A stretch of 64,000 nt of DNA from DASZIT01 sp036489495 (GTDB lineage Bacteria > Actinomycetota > Acidimicrobiia > Acidimicrobiales > RAAP-2): assembly GCA_036489495.1 (NCBI GenBank), contig DASXFR010000066.1, positions 46,566-110,565 on the forward strand. The letters are read 5' to 3'. This document shows, piece by piece, positions 25,595 through 34,570 of this stretch. Made by a program: the position numbers and the translations under genes. Numbering within the stretch: position 1 is the first letter of the stretch; each line of letters starts with the position of its first letter. The notes beneath the pieces are model-generated. The model saw only the letters and a program-made list of their open reading frames with translations, made no database searches and had not been told where the DNA came from.

Positions 25595-25736
25595 GAGCAG
25601 CGATCGGCGATACTGGTCCTTCCTCACAGCTGGCTCCAAGCTCGCCCACAGGCGACGGCCAAACCCATGGCGCACCATGAGCCCAGAACCACGGTGCCAG
25701 GTCAAGGAAATTAGGAGAGGAAGGAGGTGGGTGCAC

Positions 25737-26456
25737 ATGGCCGAAACGGCATCTGAGGCTCCGCCGACGGCCCGGATCCTGGTCGTCGACGACGAGCCTT
25801 CCATCACCGACGCGGTGTCCACCTCGCTCCGCTATGAAGGCTTCGATGTGGACGTGGCCTACACCGGACGGACGGCGCTGAACTCCGCCCAGGAGCATCC
25901 GCCCGACCTCATGGTCCTCGATGTGATGTTGCCTGACCTCGACGGCCTCGAAGTAACCCGGCGCCTCCGGGCCGATGGGATCCACGTGCCCATCCTCTTC
26001 CTGACCGCCAAGGACTCGCTCGACGACAAGCTGGCCGGACTCACTGTCGGCGGCGACGACTACGTCACCAAGCCTTTCGCACTGGCCGAGATCATCGCCC
26101 GGGTACGGGTGATCCTCCGCCGGACCCAGGGCGACACCACCGACGACGGGATCCTGCGCTTCGCCGATCTGGAGATGGACGAGAGCGCCCATGACGTCCG
26201 CCGCGACGGGGTCCCGATCCAGCTCACCGCCACCGAGTTCAACCTGCTGCGGTTCTTCATGCTGAACCCGCGCCAGGTGTTGTCCAAGCCCCAGATCCTC
26301 GATCACGTCTGGCATTACGACTTTGGTGGCGAGGCCAACGTGGTCGAGACCTACGTCAGCTACCTGCGCAAGAAGCTGGAGCGTCACGGCCCTCCGCTCA
26401 TCCACACCATCCGGCTGGTCGGCTACACGTTGCGGGCTCCGGAACCGAGCATCTAA
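25737..26456 (+). CDS. OmpR-family response regulator
   Basis: A 239-residue regulator. The receiver domain (12-125) has acidic residues in VVDDEPS, phospho-acceptor Asp62 in VLDVMLPDLDG, the Thr in FLTAKD and Lys112 in DDYVTKPF. A winged-helix DNA-binding domain follows (about 140-235: LTATEFNLLRFFMLNPRQVLSK, then VVETYVSYLRKKLE). I use the ATG at 25737, because AAGGAGG (25721-25727) lies 9 nt upstream; GTG at 25731 is possible. The histidine kinase begins at the very next base after the TAA. The targets may include the glycosyltransferase genes downstream. Confidence 0.94.
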   Translation: MAETASEAPPTARILVVDDEPSITDAVSTSLRYEGFDVDVAYTGRTALNSAQEHPPDLMVLDVMLPDLDGLEVTRRLRADGIHVPILFLTAKDSLDDKLAGLTVGGDDYVTKPFALAEIIARVRVILRRTQGDTTDDGILRFADLEMDESAHDVRRDGVPIQLTATEFNLLRFFMLNPRQVLSKPQILDHVWHYDFGGEANVVETYVSYLRKKLERHGPPLIHTIRLVGYTLRAPEPSI

Positions 26457-28079
26457 ATGTCGCTGCGGACCCGATTGTTGGCCGCGGTGGGGGTGGTGTC
26501 CCTGGTGGCGCTCGTCATCGCCGGGGTCGCCATGTACACCTCGCTCAGCTCCTTCCTGAACAACCGGGTCGACCTGAGTCTCCAGGCCGCCAACCAGGGA
26601 CTCTCGGGGAACGGGCATCCACCCGGGTTCGCGCCGCCTCCGGGAGGCACGGGTCCCCAGACGACGGGCCAGGGCGGGTTCCCGACCGGCACTGCCCCCC
26701 GCCTGGCCCCGGGACTATTCGTCGAGCGGATCACCGCCGCCGATGTCACCACTCAGGTCCAGAAGGCCGCCGAGCCCGGGGGCCAGCAGTTCACTCCGTC
26801 GCTGCCGGCCAACCTCTTCGCCTCGTTCGCCGACCGGCCGGCCGGGTCGTCCGAGTTCCTCACCACCGCCTCCACCGAGTCGAAGGGACCGCAGTTCCGG
26901 GTGCTGGTGTCGAAGACCTCCGACGGCGACCTCATCGTCCTGGGCCAGACACTCGACACCACCACCGAAACCCTTCAGCATCTGCTCTGGGTCGACTTGG
27001 CCGTGACCGGCGGGGCGCTCATCGCCGCCCTGTTGCTCGGGCTCTGGTTGGTCCGGGTCGGGCTCCAGCCGTTGCGGCAGGTGGAGGTCACCGCCGCCGC
27101 CATCGCCGAGGGCGACCTGTCCCGACGGATCCCGGGGGACGAGCGCCGCACCGAGGTCGGGCGCCTGTCCCGGGTGCTCAATATCATGCTCGCCCGGATT
27201 CAACGGGCGTTCGCCGACCGGGATGCCACCGAGGCCCAGCTGCGAAGATCCGAGGAGCGCCTGCGGCGATTCGTGGCCGACGCCTCCCACGAGCTGCGCA
27301 CCCCGGTGGCCGCGGTCTCCGCCTACGCCGAGCTCTATACCCGGGGCGCCGCCGAGCACCCCGAGGACCTCGACCGGTTCATCGTCGGCATCCAGGGTGA
27401 GAGCGAACGGATGAAGCATCTGGTGGAAGACCTTCTGCTGCTGGCCCGGTTGGATGAGGGCCTGCCGATCGAGCACCGGCCGGTGGAATTGGTCTCGGTG
27501 GTCGGCGACGCCATCGAGGCGAGCCGGGCCATGGGGCCCGAGTGGCCGGTGGCCCTCCGCGCCACCGGGCCGGTCGAGGTACCCGGGGATCGCCTCCGCC
27601 TCCGCCAGGTGGTCGACAACCTGCTGGCCAATGTGCGGGCCCATACTCCGGCCGGCACCCGCACGGTGATCAGCGTGACCTCGGACGGCGCCAATGCCGT
27701 CGTGGAGGTGGCGGATGACGGTCCCGGGCTCACCACCGAGGAGGCCGCTCAGGTCTTCGAGCGCTTCTACCGGGCGGATCCGTCGCGGACCCGGACCAGC
27801 GGGGGGTCGGGCCTAGGGCTGTCCATCGTCTGGTCGATCGTGGCCGCCCACTACGGAACCATCGCCGCGTCGCCCGGAGGCGAGGGCGGAGCGGTGTTCA
27901 CCGTCAAGCTGCCGGCATCGGCCGAGGATGCGATCATGGAGGACTCGGCCAGGGCGTCGGTCGAGCCGGCTGACGCGGTGACCAGCGATGCGGCCAACGA
28001 GTCGACCGAGGAGACAACCGAGGAGTCGGTGGCCAGTGAGGGGGAGAACCGAGGGGTGGGCACCTCACCTTCGACGTGA
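26457..28079 (+). CDS. Membrane sensor histidine kinase
   Basis: A 540-residue kinase paired with the response regulator. TM1 is at about 7-28. An extracytoplasmic domain (about 29-178) begins with a Gly/Pro-rich region (GHPPGFAPPPGGTGPQ), and TM2 lies near 180-202. HAMP follows (QVEVTAAAIAEGDLSRRI), then the dimerisation helix with His278 in DASHELRTP. The ATPase domain shows NLLANVRAHTP, DDGPGL, FERFYRADPSR and GGSGLGLSI. The last 50 residues are a Ser/Glu/Thr-rich tail beyond the kinase fold. That tail's DNA also encodes, on the other strand, the end of the gtrA-like gene. Confidence 0.93.
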   Translation: MSLRTRLLAAVGVVSLVALVIAGVAMYTSLSSFLNNRVDLSLQAANQGLSGNGHPPGFAPPPGGTGPQTTGQGGFPTGTAPRLAPGLFVERITAADVTTQVQKAAEPGGQQFTPSLPANLFASFADRPAGSSEFLTTASTESKGPQFRVLVSKTSDGDLIVLGQTLDTTTETLQHLLWVDLAVTGGALIAALLLGLWLVRVGLQPLRQVEVTAAAIAEGDLSRRIPGDERRTEVGRLSRVLNIMLARIQRAFADRDATEAQLRRSEERLRRFVADASHELRTPVAAVSAYAELYTRGAAEHPEDLDRFIVGIQGESERMKHLVEDLLLLARLDEGLPIEHRPVELVSVVGDAIEASRAMGPEWPVALRATGPVEVPGDRLRLRQVVDNLLANVRAHTPAGTRTVISVTSDGANAVVEVADDGPGLTTEEAAQVFERFYRADPSRTRTSGGSGLGLSIVWSIVAAHYGTIAASPGGEGGAVFTVKLPASAEDAIMEDSARASVEPADAVTSDAANESTEETTEESVASEGENRGVGTSPST

Positions 28080-28507
28080 TCCGTTCTGTCCCGATCGACG
28101 AATAACCGGTCGAGGATGAAGTAGCGGATCACCCAGAGCACCGCATAGGCGCCCAGATTGGAACTGTCGACCACCACGGTGTGCCACGGATTGGCCAGTC
28201 CGGCGCTGTGGTCGCCGGTGTAGCGGACCGCCAGGGTGGAGAGCACCAGGCCGGCCACGGACAACAGGCAGAAGGGGACGAACTGGCCGGCATCGGACCG
28301 ACCGTGCAGGCGCCACACCCACCGTCGATTGAGCTCGAACGACGGGACGATGCAGACCGCGATAGCCACCACGTTGGCAACCGTCGGTGACATGTGGAAG
28401 ACGTCGATATTGATCCCGAGGATCAACAGACCGACCGCCACCGAGATGATCGACGCGCCGGAATAACGGAGCACCTTTGCCACGGGCAACTCAGCCAGAA
28501 GGTTCAC
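27851..28507 (-). CDS. GtrA-family membrane protein, overlaps kinase gene tail to tail
   Basis: A 218-residue protein on the opposite strand. The first 135 residues are a GtrA-like four-helix domain: KVLRYSGASIISVAVGLLILG, then VANVVAIAVCIVPSFELNRRWVW with the conserved N-R-x-W-W pattern, and a last helix AYAVLWVIRYFILDRLFV. GtrA proteins are thought to flip or aid movement of polyprenyl-phosphate sugars. The rest is a Ser/Ala-rich tail lying entirely within the kinase gene's 3' end. The start is uncertain: GTG at 28507 leaves a full GtrA domain but has no SD; GTG at 28489 is possible. The second GtrA domain in the next gene supports a role in this cluster. Confidence 0.78.
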   Translation of the reverse strand: MNLLAELPVAKVLRYSGASIISVAVGLLILGINIDVFHMSPTVANVVAIAVCIVPSFELNRRWVWRLHGRSDAGQFVPFCLLSVAGLVLSTLAVRYTGDHSAGLANPWHTVVVDSSNLGAYAVLWVIRYFILDRLFVDRDRTDHVEGEVPTPRFSPSLATDSSVVSSVDSLAASLVTASAGSTDALAESSMIASSADAGSLTVNTAPPSPPGDAAMVP

Positions 28508-28696
28508 CCGGTTAATTTCGGCGCCGTTATCCCTGGGCTTGAGGTATCCGCCTCCGGTGACCACGGTCAGTGGTGGCAGGCCACCCGCGGGTCGACGTTG
28601 AGCGCACCGGGTGATTTCCGACCCGGGGGCCAACTTCTGAGCACCGGCCCAGCCGGCCCACAGCGGGCTCCAAGGTCGGGACCCGATGATCAGTCC

Positions 28697-29944
28697 ATGA
28701 GCATCGCCGAGGCGCCGCAACCGGCGGCCGAGCCCGAGGGCCTTCGAACCCGGGTGGCGGTCGAGATCGTGGTTCCGGTCTACAACGAGGAGCAGGCCCT
28801 GGAGCCGAGCATCCGCCGGCTCCGCGCCTACCTCGACACCTCGTTCCCGTTCCGGTCGGTGGTCACCATTGCCGACAACGCCAGCTCCGACGCCACCTGG
28901 GAGCAGGCCACCGCCCTCGCCGCCGAGCTCGAAGGCGTCCAGGCCGTCCACCTCGAGGAGAAGGGTCGGGGTCGGGCGCTGCGGGCGGTGTGGTCCACCT
29001 CGGGCGCCGAGGTGGTGGCCTACATGGACGTCGACCTCTCCACCGGGCTCGACGCCCTGTTGCCATTGGTAGCGCCGCTGCTGTCGGGCCACAGTGACCT
29101 GGCCATCGGATCCCGGCTTGCCCCCGGCGCCAAGGTGGTGCGGGGGACCAAGCGGGAGCTGATTTCCCGCACCTACAACCTCATCGTCCGCACCGTGCTC
29201 CATAACAGTTTCTCCGACGCCCAGTGCGGCTTCAAGGCCATCCGCTCGGAACTGGTGAAGGAACTCCTGCCACTGGTGGTGGACAACGAGTGGTTCTTCG
29301 ACACCGAGCTGTTGGTGCTGGCCGAGCGCAACGGCCTGCGGATCCACGAGGTCCCGGTCGACTGGGTGGACGATCCCGACTCCCGGGTCGACATCGCCCG
29401 CACCGCACGAGATGACCTGAGCGGCATCGCCCGTCTGGTGTGGAGCTTCATGAAGGGGCGGGGCACCACGCTCGATGACCTGGTTCCCGACCGGATGGAG
29501 CGGCCCGACGAGTTGGTCCGGTTCGCCCGGGTGGGGATGGTCAGCACCCTGGTCTACCTGGCGCTGTTCCTGGCCTTCCGGGATTTACTCGGGGCGCTGG
29601 CGGCCAACGCGGTGGTGCTGGTGTTCACCACCACCCTGAATACCGCGGTGCATGCCCGGTTCACCTTCGCCGGACGGGGACCGTTCCGGCACCGCACCCA
29701 ACTCCTCGGCGCCGGCACCGTGCTGGTGACCAGCGTCGGCCTCACCACCGCTTCCTTGATGGTGGCCGATGCCCTGGCCCCCGGCTCGCTCCTGGCCGAG
29801 ATGGCCGCCATCATCATCGGCACCGGGGTCGCCGCCCTAGCCCGGTTCTGCCTCCTGCGGGCCTGGGTGTTCCGGGCACGGCCTTCACTGCCTTCCTCCG
29901 CTCGCCGACCGAGCGACCGACAGCTCAAGGAGACCCCACAATGA
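28697..29944 (+). CDS. GT2 glycosyltransferase fused to GtrA domain
   Basis: A 415-residue two-domain protein. Residues 20-250 are a GT-A fold GT2 enzyme like polyprenyl-phosphate mannosyl/glucosyl synthase: EIVVPVYNEEQAL at the start, YMDVDLSTGLDAL with the DxD metal site, SDAQCGFKAIRSEL, then DNEWFFDTELLVLAERNG. Residues 270-400 form a GtrA-like four-helix domain (LVRFARVGMVSTLVYLALFLAF). It would make a polyprenyl-P-sugar and assist its transfer across the membrane. ATG at 28697, no clear SD. Its TGA overlaps the ATG of the next GT39 enzyme by 4 bp, strongly indicating donor synthesis coupled to transfer. Confidence 0.9.
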   Translation: MSIAEAPQPAAEPEGLRTRVAVEIVVPVYNEEQALEPSIRRLRAYLDTSFPFRSVVTIADNASSDATWEQATALAAELEGVQAVHLEEKGRGRALRAVWSTSGAEVVAYMDVDLSTGLDALLPLVAPLLSGHSDLAIGSRLAPGAKVVRGTKRELISRTYNLIVRTVLHNSFSDAQCGFKAIRSELVKELLPLVVDNEWFFDTELLVLAERNGLRIHEVPVDWVDDPDSRVDIARTARDDLSGIARLVWSFMKGRGTTLDDLVPDRMERPDELVRFARVGMVSTLVYLALFLAFRDLLGALAANAVVLVFTTTLNTAVHARFTFAGRGPFRHRTQLLGAGTVLVTSVGLTTASLMVADALAPGSLLAEMAAIIIGTGVAALARFCLLRAWVFRARPSLPSSARRPSDRQLKETPQ

Positions 29945-32187
29945 CCACCCTCGTCCCCGGCGCGCTGGATGAGCGGGCGCCGGAGCCATCGACCCCCCCG
30001 CCGGTCCCGATTCCGTCGGAACCTTCGATCCCGGCAGAACCGTCGCCCCCCTCGATGTCGGGCGGTTCCCACTGGTGGATTCGGAGCGGCCGGCCGGCGT
30101 GGTCGGTGCCGGCCCGTGGGGCCATCTTCGTCTCCACCCTGGTGCTGTACACCTGGAACCTCTCGGCCGTCGGCATGTCCAATACCTTCTACGCCGCCGC
30201 CGTCAAGAGCGGGACGGTCAGCTGGAAGGCATTCTTCTTCGGTTCGCTCGATCCCGGGAACTTCATCACTGTCGACAAGCCGCCGGCCGCCCTGTGGGTC
30301 GAGGAGCTCTCCGGCCGGGTGTTCGGGTTCTCGTCGTGGAGCATGTTGCTGCCTGAGGCCTTGGCCGGGGTGGCGTGTGTGATGATCGTCTATCGCCTGG
30401 TCCGGCGGTGGGCCGGAGAGACGGCCGCGGTTTTCGGGGCGGTGGCCCTGGCGGTGACCCCGATCGCCACCGAGATGTTCCGGGACAACAACCCCGACGC
30501 GATGCTGACCTTGTTCCTGGTCGCGGCGGCCTGGGCGCTGTGGTCGGCCCTGGAGACGGCCAAGACCAACCGGTTGGTACTGTGCGCCACCCTGATCGGG
30601 TTTGCCTTCCTCACCAAGACGCTGGAGGCGTTCATCGTGCTGCCCGCCTTCGGACTGGTGTACCTGGTGTGCGCCAAGCCCCGGCTTCCCCGACGGCTGG
30701 CTCAGCTCGGCTGGGCGGCGTTGGCCCTGGTGATCTCCAGCGGGTGGTGGGTTGCCATCGTCGAGCTCTGGCCGGCCGCCTCCCGTCCCTACATCGGAGG
30801 CAGCACCGACAACTCGGAATGGAACCTCATCTTCGGCTACAACGGCTTCTCCCGGATCACCGGTTCCGGCGGCGGTGCCGGTGGGCCCGGCGGTGGCGGT
30901 CCCGGGTTCGCCGGGAACCCGGGCGTCCTCCGGATGTTCAACGACCTGATCGGCGGCCAGATCTCCTGGCTGCTGCCCCTGGCCGTGGTGGGCCTGGTCG
31001 GCGGCCTGTGGTTCACCCGGAAGAAGCCCCGGGACAGCCTGCGCCGCGCCGGGTACGTGTTGTGGGGCGGCTGGACCCTGATGTTCGCCGCGGTGTTCTC
31101 CGATGCCCAGGGGATCTTCCACCCGTACTACACGGTGGTCCTTGCCCCCGGAGTGGCCGCCCTCTCCGGCGCCGGCGCGCTGGCGCTGTGGCGGCTCGGA
31201 CGATCGAGCCGATGGTGGTGCTGGGTGTTGCCCGCCGCGGTGATCGGGTCGGCGGTGTGGGCAGCGGTCCTGCTCGGGCGCACCCCGGGGTACGACAGTT
31301 GGCTGGAGCCGGCCATCGTGGCAGCCGGGGTGGTCGCGGCGGCGTGCCTCTTGCTGTCGGTGATCGGCGCGGTCCGGGCCCGAATGGTGGCAGCCGCCGC
31401 CGCCGGCATCGGCGCCGCCAGCGTGTTGGCCGGTCCCGTCGCCTACTCCTTCACCACCGTGAACAACGCTGCCGGCGGCACGTTGGCCAGTGCCGGGCCT
31501 TCGACCGGCGCTGGTGGGCTCGGCGGCGGGCTCGGCGGAGCCGGTCGGTTTCCCGGGGGTGCCGGCGCGGCCGGTGGCGCGGCGGCGCGCCTTCGAGCCG
31601 GCGCCGGGGCAGCGCTCCCGCAGGGGACCAAGGGCCTTGGCACTGACGCATCGGCCAATCAAGCGCTGGTCTCCTATCTCGAAAAACATCAGGGGAGTGC
31701 CGAGTACTTGGTCGCGGTCACCGGGTCCCAGACGGCCGCCCCGATCATCCTGGCAACCGGAAAGCCGGTGATCGCCATGGGTGGTTTCAACGGCGGTGAC
31801 CCGGCTCCCACCCTGGCTCAGTTCAAGACGCTGGTGGCGACGGGCAAGGTCCACTATGTGGTCGTCGGTGGCGGCACCGGAGCCGGCGCCGCCCTGCCCG
31901 GCGCCCTCTCGGGTGGCGATTTCCCCGGCGGGTTCCCGGGTGGGGCTCGAGGGTCGTTCCCCCGGCCCCCGGGGGCCGGATCCGGGGCCAACGGCTTCCC
32001 GTCTGGGGGTGCGGCGGGCGGGTTCCCGGGTGGGGCAGGGGGAGGTGGAGCACCGGCCGGACCGGGTGGCCGGTCGTCAACGGTCAGCGCCATCGACACC
32101 TGGGTGACGTCCCACGGGACCAAGGTCTCCTACGGCTCCACCGGAGGTGGCACCCTCTATTACCTGACCAGCGCGGCAGCGACATGA
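29941..32187 (+). CDS. Large GT39-family glycosyltransferase with Gly-rich loops
   Basis: A 748-residue membrane protein. After a 50-residue Pro-rich cytosolic start, the first periplasmic loop has the actinobacterial/Bacillus YkcB-type pattern NTFYAAAVKSG, FFFGSLDPGNFITVDKPP and FRDNNPDAML, followed by about ten further helices to near residue 500. A long extracytoplasmic C-terminal domain (510-748) is split by two Gly/Ala/Pro-rich stretches (about 515-560 and 640-705) around a compact part with VSYLEKHQGSAEYLVAVTGS. It likely moves a sugar from the lipid donor made by the GT2-GtrA enzyme to an outside acceptor. The secreted repeat protein encoded next, 56 bp downstream, is a candidate acceptor, by position only. 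Confidence 0.88.
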   Translation: MTTLVPGALDERAPEPSTPPPVPIPSEPSIPAEPSPPSMSGGSHWWIRSGRPAWSVPARGAIFVSTLVLYTWNLSAVGMSNTFYAAAVKSGTVSWKAFFFGSLDPGNFITVDKPPAALWVEELSGRVFGFSSWSMLLPEALAGVACVMIVYRLVRRWAGETAAVFGAVALAVTPIATEMFRDNNPDAMLTLFLVAAAWALWSALETAKTNRLVLCATLIGFAFLTKTLEAFIVLPAFGLVYLVCAKPRLPRRLAQLGWAALALVISSGWWVAIVELWPAASRPYIGGSTDNSEWNLIFGYNGFSRITGSGGGAGGPGGGGPGFAGNPGVLRMFNDLIGGQISWLLPLAVVGLVGGLWFTRKKPRDSLRRAGYVLWGGWTLMFAAVFSDAQGIFHPYYTVVLAPGVAALSGAGALALWRLGRSSRWWCWVLPAAVIGSAVWAAVLLGRTPGYDSWLEPAIVAAGVVAAACLLLSVIGAVRARMVAAAAAGIGAASVLAGPVAYSFTTVNNAAGGTLASAGPSTGAGGLGGGLGGAGRFPGGAGAAGGAAARLRAGAGAALPQGTKGLGTDASANQALVSYLEKHQGSAEYLVAVTGSQTAAPIILATGKPVIAMGGFNGGDPAPTLAQFKTLVATGKVHYVVVGGGTGAGAALPGALSGGDFPGGFPGGARGSFPRPPGAGSGANGFPSGGAAGGFPGGAGGGGAPAGPGGRSSTVSAIDTWVTSHGTKVSYGSTGGGTLYYLTSAAAT

Positions 32188-32243
32188 AACTGTAACCAGA
32201 CTGTCGGGCACCGCCGGCGGACCACTAGTAGCTTGACCGGATC

Positions 32244-34541
32244 GTGTCGGAACGCCGCTTCTTCAGGTTCCCGCGGATGACCCTGGCAGGGCATGCGATA
32301 GGGGTGCGGGCGCTGGTCATCATGGCGGTGCTGGCGTCGGGCTTCATCGTGGTCGTGTCCCTGCCGTCGCCGGCGGCACACCCGGCTTCCGTTCTCGGCG
32401 TGATCCCGAGCTGGGACACCTCGCCCACGTGGGTCGACACCCTCCAGGACACCGACCAACCCATTGCCCTGTCGTCACCCACGGTGGCCAATCTGGACGG
32501 CTCGCCATCGGTGGTGGTCGGGGACCGCCGGGGCATGGTCTACGGGGTCCACCTCTCCGATGGCACCCCGGCATCGGGGTGGCCGGTGACCGACGGAAGC
32601 CCACCAGTGGACTCCTCCCCTTCGGTGGCCACCGGCGCCACCGGTCGCTCCACCGTCTTCTTCGGGTCGGGGTACGACGGCAACCCGGGCCCGGGCGGAT
32701 ACCAGTCCTTCAGTTCCTCCGGCAACTTCAAATGGTTCACCCAGGTGGTGAATCCCCCCACCGACGCCGACCCGGCGTCCGGGGTCGAAGCCGGCATGAG
32801 TGTCGGCACCATCCAGGGTCAGATCGCGGTGACGGCGGGATCGCTCGGCCAACAGACCTACGCCCTCAACTCCGACAACGGCGCGGCGCTGAACGGCTGG
32901 CCGTTCTTCAATTCCGACAGCACCCACTCGACGGCCGCCCTCGCCGATCTGTACGGCACCGGCCAGAACCAGATCATCCTCGGGGGTGACCAGTCGGCCG
33001 GAGCCGGGCAGGGCCAGCAGTACAACAACGGTGGCCATCTCCGGGTGCTCAGCACCCAGGGCAATGTGATCTGTCGGGCGGACACCAATCAGGTGGTCGA
33101 CTCCTCGCCGGCCGTCGGCGGGTTCCTTCCCGGCGGGGCTACCGGGATCGTGGTCGGTACCGGCAACTTCTTTCCCGGCGCCTCCGACACCAACACGGTG
33201 AAGGCCTATGACACCCACTGCAACCAGCGGTGGTCGACGCCGGTGGACGGCAGCACCTTCTCCTCGCCGGCCCTGGCCGACATCGCCGGGAACGGGTCTC
33301 TCGAAGTCGCCCAGGGCACCGACAACGGGACCTCCGGCTCGATCTGGGTGCTGAACGCCGCCAACGGCGCCCCCATCTGGGCTCACGGCAATCTCCCCCG
33401 GGTCATCGGCTCGGTGGTGACCGCCGATCTCTTCGGTCTCGGCGACCAGGATGTGATCGTTCCGACCATCAACGGCGCCTACATCTTCGACGGGGTCACC
33501 GGCACCCAACTCGACGTCCTCGATGCCAACCTCGGCCTGCAGAACTCACCGCTGGTCACCCGGGACGCCAACGGCACGGTGGGGATCACCCTGGCCGGTT
33601 ACTTCGCCGCCGGCACCCCGGTCCATCTGTTCGGGAAGATCGAGCACTTCGAGATCCCCCTGTCCAACGGAGCGTTGGCGGTGGGCAAGGGGTCGTGGCC
33701 GGAGTTCCACCATGACCCCCAACTGACCGGGAATGCCGGTGGGACCACGCCGCCGGGGTCGATCACGCCCTGCAATGTGCCGGCCGGAGCCAACAGTGGC
33801 TATGACCTCTTCGCCTCCGATGGCGGCATCTTCTCCTTCGGCGGCGCGCCGTTCTGCGGGTCGACCGGGAACCTGCGGCTCAACGCCCCGGTGGTGGGAG
33901 CCGCCATGGCCCGGGGGAGCGGCGGGTACTGGGAGGTGGCGGCCGACGGTGGCATCTTCGCCTTCGGCGGGGCCGGGTTCTACGGGTCGATGGGCGGCCG
34001 TCCCCTCAACAGTCCGATTGTGGGCATGGCGGCGACGCCGGACGGCAAGGGCTACTGGTTGGCTGCCGCCGACGGGGGCATCTTCGCCTTCGGCGACGCC
34101 GGCTTCGGCGGATCGATGGGCGGCCAACCGTTGCATGCGCCGATCGTCGGGATCTCCCCGTCGACCGACGGGGACGGCTATCGGCTGGTCGCCTCCGACG
34201 GCGGTGTCTTCTCCTTCGGCTACGCCCCGTTCCTCGGATCGATGGGCGGCCAGCACTTGGCCGCCCCCATCGTGGGTCTGGTCAACGACACCAACTCCGG
34301 CGGGTACTGGGAGGTGGCCTCCGACGGCGGGGTCTTCGCCTTCGGGGGCGCACCCTTCTTCGGTTCCATGGGGGGTATTCCGCTCAACCGGCCCATCGTC
34401 GGCCTGGCGGAGACCTCCAACGGGAGCGGATACCGGTTCGTGGCTTCGGACGGCGGCATCTTCAGCTTCAACGCGCCGTTCTTCGGCTCGATGGGCGGCA
34501 TCCCCCTCAACCGGCTGATGGTGGGCATGTTGGGGTTCTGA
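32244..34541 (+). CDS. Secreted protein: beta-propeller-like head and six 42-residue repeats
   Basis: A 765-residue exported protein. The N-terminal basic region and hydrophobic segment (about 20-43, VRALVIMAVLASGFIVVVS) form a signal or anchor. Residues about 60-490 have repeated FG-GAP/WD-like phrases (VVDSSPAVGG, SSPALADIAGNGSLEVAQG, GSVVTADLFGLGDQDVIV), suggesting a beta-propeller. From DNA position 33798 come six units of 126 bp, each coding GY-x3-A-x-DGG-I/V-F-x-F-G near the start and GSMGG near the middle; the last lacks one residue. Such units are common in Acidimicrobiia surface proteins. The GTG at 32244 has TAGCTT 9 nt upstream. It is probably a cell-surface or matrix protein; ligand unknown. 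Confidence 0.85.
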   Translation: MSERRFFRFPRMTLAGHAIGVRALVIMAVLASGFIVVVSLPSPAAHPASVLGVIPSWDTSPTWVDTLQDTDQPIALSSPTVANLDGSPSVVVGDRRGMVYGVHLSDGTPASGWPVTDGSPPVDSSPSVATGATGRSTVFFGSGYDGNPGPGGYQSFSSSGNFKWFTQVVNPPTDADPASGVEAGMSVGTIQGQIAVTAGSLGQQTYALNSDNGAALNGWPFFNSDSTHSTAALADLYGTGQNQIILGGDQSAGAGQGQQYNNGGHLRVLSTQGNVICRADTNQVVDSSPAVGGFLPGGATGIVVGTGNFFPGASDTNTVKAYDTHCNQRWSTPVDGSTFSSPALADIAGNGSLEVAQGTDNGTSGSIWVLNAANGAPIWAHGNLPRVIGSVVTADLFGLGDQDVIVPTINGAYIFDGVTGTQLDVLDANLGLQNSPLVTRDANGTVGITLAGYFAAGTPVHLFGKIEHFEIPLSNGALAVGKGSWPEFHHDPQLTGNAGGTTPPGSITPCNVPAGANSGYDLFASDGGIFSFGGAPFCGSTGNLRLNAPVVGAAMARGSGGYWEVAADGGIFAFGGAGFYGSMGGRPLNSPIVGMAATPDGKGYWLAAADGGIFAFGDAGFGGSMGGQPLHAPIVGISPSTDGDGYRLVASDGGVFSFGYAPFLGSMGGQHLAAPIVGLVNDTNSGGYWEVASDGGVFAFGGAPFFGSMGGIPLNRPIVGLAETSNGSGYRFVASDGGIFSFNAPFFGSMGGIPLNRLMVGMLGF
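33798..34538 (+). repeat. Six tandem 126-bp coding repeats
   Basis: Units begin at 33798, 33924, 34050, 34176, 34302 and 34428, exactly 126 bp apart. Each encodes 42 residues with invariant GY, DGG and G-S-M/T-G positions. DNA identity between units is moderate, so this is an old protein-level repeat and not a recent tandem expansion. Confidence 0.9.
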
Positions 34542-34558
34542 GCGATCCGGTACCGACG

Positions 34559-34564
34559 TAGACT
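34559..34564 (+). promoter_or_regulatory. Candidate -10 box of parA-like gene, leaderless
   Basis: TAGACT ends 6 nt before the GTG at 34571, which lacks an SD sequence. Transcription would begin at the start codon. Confidence 0.38.
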
Positions 34565-34570
34565 TCCCCG

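Noticed and set aside
29554..31854. Long minus-strand frame opposite the GT39 gene
   Set aside because: Composition is Gly/Arg/Gln-rich mirror sequence of the membrane gene with no domain, SD or codon-position support. It is a GC-driven shadow frame.
33798..34538. Regular repeats as a CRISPR array
   Set aside because: The units are in-frame coding repeats with 42-residue periodicity and diverged DNA, without conserved repeat/unique spacer alternation. No cas gene is present.
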